40,407 nucleotides of DNA, from assembly GCA_003244205.1 (NCBI GenBank), contig QHBW01000013.1, positions 2,301 through 42,707 on the forward strand, read 5' to 3'. A program made the position numbers and the translations under genes. The stretch comes from Solirubrobacterales bacterium (GTDB lineage: Bacteria > Actinomycetota > Thermoleophilia > Solirubrobacterales > Solirubrobacteraceae). Numbering within the stretch: position 1 is the first letter of the stretch; each line of letters opens with the position of its first letter. Below the pieces are notes generated by a model. The model worked only from the letters and a program-made list of their open reading frames with translations, ran no database searches and was not told the DNA's origin. Shown here piece after piece: positions 37,397-40,407 of this stretch.

Positions 37397-37721
37397 GCCA
37401 AGATCCGTGAGCTGGAGCGCGCTTTGGGCTACCGGCCAGGCGACTACGCACGGCAAGTCCCGGGCGACGCCGACGCGCCGACCGCCGTCGACGATGTCGA
37501 GCGAGCGATCGTCGAGGTCGCCAGAGAGACCCCACGGACGGCTACCGGATGTGCTGGGCGCTGACACGCCGGCGGCTGGGGCAGGCGATGACCGCAAGCG
37601 CGTGCTGCGCGTGATGCGCGTGATGCGCGAACACAAGGTGATCCAGCGCCGTCGTTAGGAGCTCCCGCGCCAGCGACGTCCCGGGTTGTGGCAGATAGAC
37701 ATCACTCTGCGGGAGGACTGA
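37397..37721 (+). pseudogene. Frameshifted remnant of an IS3-type transposase
   Basis: Three frames give consecutive pieces of one protein. First comes AKIRELERALGYRPGDYARQ and AVDDVERAIVEVARETP (frame of 37397), then DGYRMCWALTRRRLGQAM, then RKRVLRVMREHKVIQRRR, a stop at 37656, and in the same frame PGLWQIDITLRED to a TGA at 37719. This is the helix-turn-helix and start of the integrase core (LWQxDIT) of an IS3-family OrfB, with part of OrfA's leucine-zipper end (IRELERALG). At least two frameshifts and a stop make it inactive, and the catalytic core is missing. I saw no terminal inverted repeats. Confidence 0.65.
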
Positions 37722-37795
37722 CCTTGAAGAACCTTGGGTCGCCGGGCACGGGCTGGGTGCTCCAAGCTCAAAGAACGCTGCGTCTGGTGCCACAA

Positions 37796-38716
37796 ATGCG
37801 AAACCTCGACCAGGACGAGAGGCGATCGGGCAAGCGAGCCACGCTAACGTGGGGCGAGCTGAGCGACGTGAAAGAATTCTCATTGCCCAGCTACGATCCC
37901 CCCGACGACACTGACCTCCATGCGCTCGCGACGGAGCTCGGGATTCGTATCTGGATGCCCGACCCGCGGCGAGCTCGGCGATGGCAGCGCGTCATACGGT
38001 CCGCGTGCGAGTCGACCCGGGACCGCCTGCCACCCCGGTACGCGACTGACACGTCGCTCGTACCGTTCAGACCGCGGCTGGCCGAGGCTCTGCGTCCCGG
38101 GCTGCGCATCCTCGACGTTGGGGCGGGGGCGCGACCTATGCTACCCGCCGAGGTGCGCCCAAAGGAGTGCACCTATGTCGGCTTCGACGTCGACGGCGAC
38201 GAGCTCTTGAAGGCGCCAGCGGGGAGTTATGACGACGTCGTCGTCGGCGATGTCTGCGAATTGCAGGCAGACCTCGTCGGGCGGTTCGACCTGGTGGTCA
38301 GCTGGTTGGCGATGGAGCACGTCAAGCCGGTCCCCGTCGCACTGCATAATCTCAGCCGCTATCAGCGCCCCGGCGGCGGACGTTTCCTCGGCTATCTCTC
38401 GGGGACCTTCTCGGTGCACGCCCTATTGAACCGGATCGTGCCGCACGGCATCGCGAAGGCGGCTATGCAGCGTCTTCACGCTCGTCGACCAGACACCGTT
38501 TTCCGGGCCCATTACGACTGCTGCTGGTACGACGCACTTGAGGCGATCGCCGCCCGTTCTTGGGCACGAGCCGAGATTGTGCCGCTTTTCACTGGGGGCT
38601 GGTATTTCCGGTTCTCGCCGCTGCTGCGCGCCCCATTTCTCGCCTATGAGGAGTGGGCGTATGCGGGCGGCCACCGCAACCTTGCCGCGTATTACCTCCT
38701 GGACGCGGTGGTCTAA
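37796..38716 (+). CDS. Class I SAM-dependent methyltransferase (glycan-locus type), accessory
   Basis: A 306-residue protein with the methyltransferase core: motif I ILDVGAGARPML (about 102-113 of this start), YVGFDVDGDELL, VVVGDVCELQ, and RFDLVVSWLAMEHVKPV. The second half (HYDCCWYDALEAIAAR, GGWYFRFSPLL, AYAGGHRNLAAYYLLD) resembles methyltransferases found in polysaccharide clusters, from memory. Starts at 37724 (TTG), 37796 (ATG) and 37868 (GTG after TAACGT at 37845) are possible; homology gives no choice. Codon use is less GC-biased than in neighbours (AAAGAATTC appears), and it stands next to a transposase remnant, suggesting transfer. Substrate unknown. Confidence 0.78.
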   Translation: MRNLDQDERRSGKRATLTWGELSDVKEFSLPSYDPPDDTDLHALATELGIRIWMPDPRRARRWQRVIRSACESTRDRLPPRYATDTSLVPFRPRLAEALRPGLRILDVGAGARPMLPAEVRPKECTYVGFDVDGDELLKAPAGSYDDVVVGDVCELQADLVGRFDLVVSWLAMEHVKPVPVALHNLSRYQRPGGGRFLGYLSGTFSVHALLNRIVPHGIAKAAMQRLHARRPDTVFRAHYDCCWYDALEAIAARSWARAEIVPLFTGGWYFRFSPLLRAPFLAYEEWAYAGGHRNLAAYYLLDAVV

Positions 38717-39014
38717 CCGGTACGTCGGGGCTGCAGAGCATCCTCAGTTACCGAAGGAATCCTGTTTGACCGTGCCGCAATGCAGAAGATGCCAGCGTCC
38801 GACGAGACCCCGCCGATCACGCGCGCAATGTCGGTGCGCAGTTGCCGTCAACCCGCTCCTGACGCATAGGCGCGGTCAGCACAGCCGGGCCGCTCGGTCT
38901 CTAGCCGTCATGGCCGCGTGCGGCCGGAAGGAAGCGTTGGGCGCTTCACCGGCGCAGCGTCACTTGCGGTGTTGGTGATGTCCCTGGCCTTCAGCACGAC
39001 TATCGGGGTGACGC

Positions 39015-39036
39015 GCTTGCTCGTGCGCGAGCAAGC
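39015..39036. terminator. Perfect 9 bp hairpin in a gene-poor stretch
   Basis: GCTTGCTCG and CGAGCAAGC pair perfectly around a TGCG loop. It could be a terminator or an operator left from a lost gene. No U-tract follows on either strand. Confidence 0.45.
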
Positions 39037-39137
39037 AGGCGCCGGTGAGGCATTCTGCGACGCTACTGCTGCGCGGAGGCGGAGCAAGAATCTCGCCGAC
39101 GGAGCTGGACGGCGTTGGCGCAGCCGTCCGCCCATGC

Positions 39138-39186
39138 CCCCTTCATCGCCCGCTGTGATCGCAGCACCCCCGCCCGCAGCAGCAGG
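39138..39186 (-). pseudogene. Short duplicated fragment of the Rrf2 gene
   Basis: Read on the minus strand this gives LLLRAGVLRSQRAMKGAWA, which matches LLRRAGVLRSQRGVKGGYA in the intact Rrf2 gene nearby (about 39914-39965). The DNA shares a run of GATCGCAGCACCCCCGC plus other matches around it. Nothing recognisable of the rest of Rrf2 is seen here, so this is a fragment, not a gene. It may come from an incomplete duplication when the accessory DNA arrived. Confidence 0.55.
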
Positions 39187-39189
39187 CCG

Positions 39190-39654
39190 TTAGCCCAGGA
39201 TGCGGTAAATGATCACGTAGCGACCGACTGGCTTCAGCGCGTCTGTCACACGCATTGTGCCGCTCGCTCGCGCGTAGCTGCCAGTGCCCCCATCCACGGC
39301 CAGGGTGTAGCCGGCGTTCGTGTCGTGAAAGAGCAAGTGGAGCTGAAGGGTCCCGCGCCGGAGCACGATCGTCCAATCGCAGATGTAGTAGACACGATCG
39401 GTGTGAACACAGACCGCGGCGTCCCTACCAACCCGCCGCGAATGGACAAAGAGTATGTCGGTGAATTCGAAGCGATCACCTACGGAGTCGCCCACCGGCG
39501 GCTCATCGACCTTGCGGAACGACGCGACCATCGCTCGGAAGGTCAACTTGTGCGTTGCGGCGGCCTGCGCAGGCGCGGCAAATGCAACCGCCATGCCCAC
39601 AATGATGATGGCCGCTGCGACAGCGCAGCGGGGATGAAGACTCAAGGTCTGCAT
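39190..39654 (-). CDS. Secreted protein with allene oxide cyclase/dirigent-like barrel
   Basis: A 154-residue protein with an N-terminal signal peptide (hydrophobic AAAIIIVGMAVAF, cleavage after AAPAQAA near residue 32). The mature part is beta-rich: VGDRFEFTDILFVHSRRVGRD, AAVCVHTDRVYYICDWTIVL, RRGTLQLHLLF, LAVDGGTGSYARASGTMRV and a final VIIYRILG. The CDWTIVLxRGTL and GGTGSYxxAxG pattern is that of actinobacterial allene-oxide-cyclase-like barrels, recognised from memory. Two cysteines (in CVHT and ICDW) could bridge. The substrate is unknown and enzymatic activity not assured. An inverted repeat ATGGA-4-TCCAT (39681-39694) lies upstream. Confidence 0.7.
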   Translation of the reverse strand: MQTLSLHPRCAVAAAIIIVGMAVAFAAPAQAAATHKLTFRAMVASFRKVDEPPVGDSVGDRFEFTDILFVHSRRVGRDAAVCVHTDRVYYICDWTIVLRRGTLQLHLLFHDTNAGYTLAVDGGTGSYARASGTMRVTDALKPVGRYVIIYRILG

Positions 39655-39713
39655 CGGGCTGCTCGCATCAACGGCTCGGGATGGAGTGTTCCATGCTCGT
39701 GAGCCCAGGCGTA

Positions 39714-40106
39714 CTAGATGTAGTACATCGACGAACCGGCCGCGCGGGCCTCGGCCTCGATCACGTCGCCGACCGTGCGCGACGCGAGGATCTCGCGCGC
39801 TGCGGTTGCGGCCTCGGCGAACACGCCGCTCGCCTCGCGTCCCAGTGGTCCGTCGAGCAGCTCGACGACCTCGAGCACGGTCAGCTCGCGAGGGTCGCGG
39901 GCGAAGGCATAACCGCCCTTCACTCCCCGCTGGGATCGCAGCACCCCCGCTCGGCGCAGGAGCGCGAAGAGCTGCTCGAGAAACTGCACGGGGATCTCCC
40001 GCTGGCGCGCGAGCTCGGCGATCGGCACCGGGTGCCCTCCCCCGCGGCGCCCCAGTTCGACGAGAGCCGCCAGCGCGTAGGGGGACTTCGACGTGATCGA
40101 GATCAT
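39714..40106 (-). CDS. Rrf2 family transcriptional regulator without cysteines
   Basis: A 130-residue winged-helix regulator. The start ISITSKSPYALAALVELGRRG, the recognition helix region IPVQFLEQLFALLRRAGVLRSQRG, and the wing VKGGYAFARDPRELTVLEVVELLDGPLG are typical of Rrf2/IscR/CymR proteins. There is no cysteine in the whole protein, so it cannot hold an iron-sulfur cluster as IscR or NsrR do. CymR, the cysteine repressor of Bacillus, is also cluster-free and acts with CysK. Here cysK-cysE lie 2.3 kb away on the same strand, separated only by apparent accessory DNA. A cysteine-metabolism role is a reasonable inference, not shown. The gene ends in a TAG at 39714. Confidence 0.9.
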   Translation of the reverse strand: MISITSKSPYALAALVELGRRGGGHPVPIAELARQREIPVQFLEQLFALLRRAGVLRSQRGVKGGYAFARDPRELTVLEVVELLDGPLGREASGVFAEAATAAREILASRTVGDVIEAEARAAGSSMYYI

Positions 40107-40158
40107 CGGCCCTGCAGCATGACGCCTGCGCCCGACTTAGGGCAGCTCGAAGCGGAGC

Positions 40159-40407
40159 TCAGAGCCAACCGCGCTCGCTCGCCGAGATCACGGCCTGAGC
40201 GCGATCGACGGCGCCGAGCTTACGGTAGATGTTGTGCAGGTGGGTGCGCACCGTGCTGGTCGAGAGATCGAGCCGTAGGGCGATCTGCTTGTAGACCTTG
40301 CCGTCCGCCAGCTCTCTGAGGACATCGAGCTCGCGAGCCGACAACGGGCACGGGTAGACTTGGCGCACGCGCGTCGTCGGGCCCGGATACGGGAGGTCAT
40401 ACATCAC
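40159..40407 (-). CDS. LuxR-type helix-turn-helix regulator (start at or beyond the right edge)
   Basis: The 82 visible residues form one NarL/LuxR C-terminal DNA-binding domain: PCPLSARELDVLRELADGK, VYKQIALRLDLSTSTVRTHL and HNIYRKLGAVDRAQAVISAS. The N-terminal piece MMYDLPYPGPTTRVRQ may be the real start (GTG at 40407), making a stand-alone DNA-binding protein, or the end of a longer receiver-type regulator. The window edge prevents a decision. Target genes are unknown. Confidence 0.85.
   Translation of the reverse strand: MMYDLPYPGPTTRVRQVYPCPLSARELDVLRELADGKVYKQIALRLDLSTSTVRTHLHNIYRKLGAVDRAQAVISASERGWL

Larger units (their letters stand above)
38717..39189. other. 473 bp without a convincing gene
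   Basis: The stretch has lower and uneven GC. A 91-codon plus-strand frame at 38918-39193 starts with a hydrophobic segment (LAVLVMSLAFSTTIGVT) but its second half is antisense to a fragment of Rrf2 and looks like noise. A 9 bp perfect hairpin lies at 39015-39036. I see no RNA gene, promoter pattern or other gene fragment beyond these. Confidence 0.6.

Noticed and set aside
38918..39193. A 91-codon plus-strand frame with a hydrophobic N-terminal segment.
   Set aside because: Its second half is antisense to the Rrf2 fragment and reads as Arg/Pro/Ala-rich noise; no ribosome-binding site or promoter is seen.

Overview
The window is GC-rich bacterial chromosome (about 70% GC by eye) with densely packed biosynthetic and housekeeping genes. 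The gene set suggests an actinobacterial lineage, and my best guess is class Thermoleophilia (Solirubrobacterales-like). The reasons are the very high GC at third codon positions, the classical o-succinylbenzoate menaquinone pathway, GatCAB, the actinobacterial-type SerC, and many start codons that lie 6-9 nt behind a TANNNT hexamer with no Shine-Dalgarno. That last feature is the hallmark of leaderless transcripts. The placement is inference; no rRNA gene is present to confirm it.

Region 1 (1-13.5 kb) is branched-chain amino acid and serine synthesis. On the minus strand an XRE-cupin regulator is followed by leuC, leuD, a small-molecule methyltransferase, leuB and ilvE (cut by the left edge), with 1-4 bp start/stop overlaps from leuC to leuB. 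A secreted subtilase is divergent to the regulator and ends tail to tail with leuA. leuA has a 205 bp leader holding a previously unmarked 17-codon peptide with seven leucines and a 14 bp inverted repeat that includes the leucine codons, a convincing attenuator. Then come a quinone oxidoreductase-like gene, serC-serA and ilvC.

Region 2 (13.5-24.9 kb) is an almost complete menaquinone locus (menE, methyltransferase, menB, menA, menC, menH, menD, menF) arranged as alternating divergent and convergent units. menF sits as the third gene of ilvB-ilvN-menF, which ties menaquinone entry to branched-chain synthesis. The menD/menF convergence holds nested hairpins and a 52 bp tandem repeat.

Region 3 (24.9-37.4 kb) has small membrane or unknown proteins, gatC-gatA-gatB, two tandem paralogous membrane proteins (one with a polyproline tail), folD, pcrA, a queuosine-salvage glycosylase, and cysK-cysE.

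Region 4 (37.4-39.7 kb) looks like a small accessory insertion: a frameshifted IS3-type transposase remnant, a methyltransferase with less GC-biased codons, a 473 bp stretch without a convincing gene, a short duplicated fragment of the neighbouring Rrf2 gene, and a secreted beta-barrel-like protein. The window ends with a cysteine-free Rrf2 regulator and a LuxR-type regulator cut by the right edge. No tRNA, rRNA or CRISPR array was seen.
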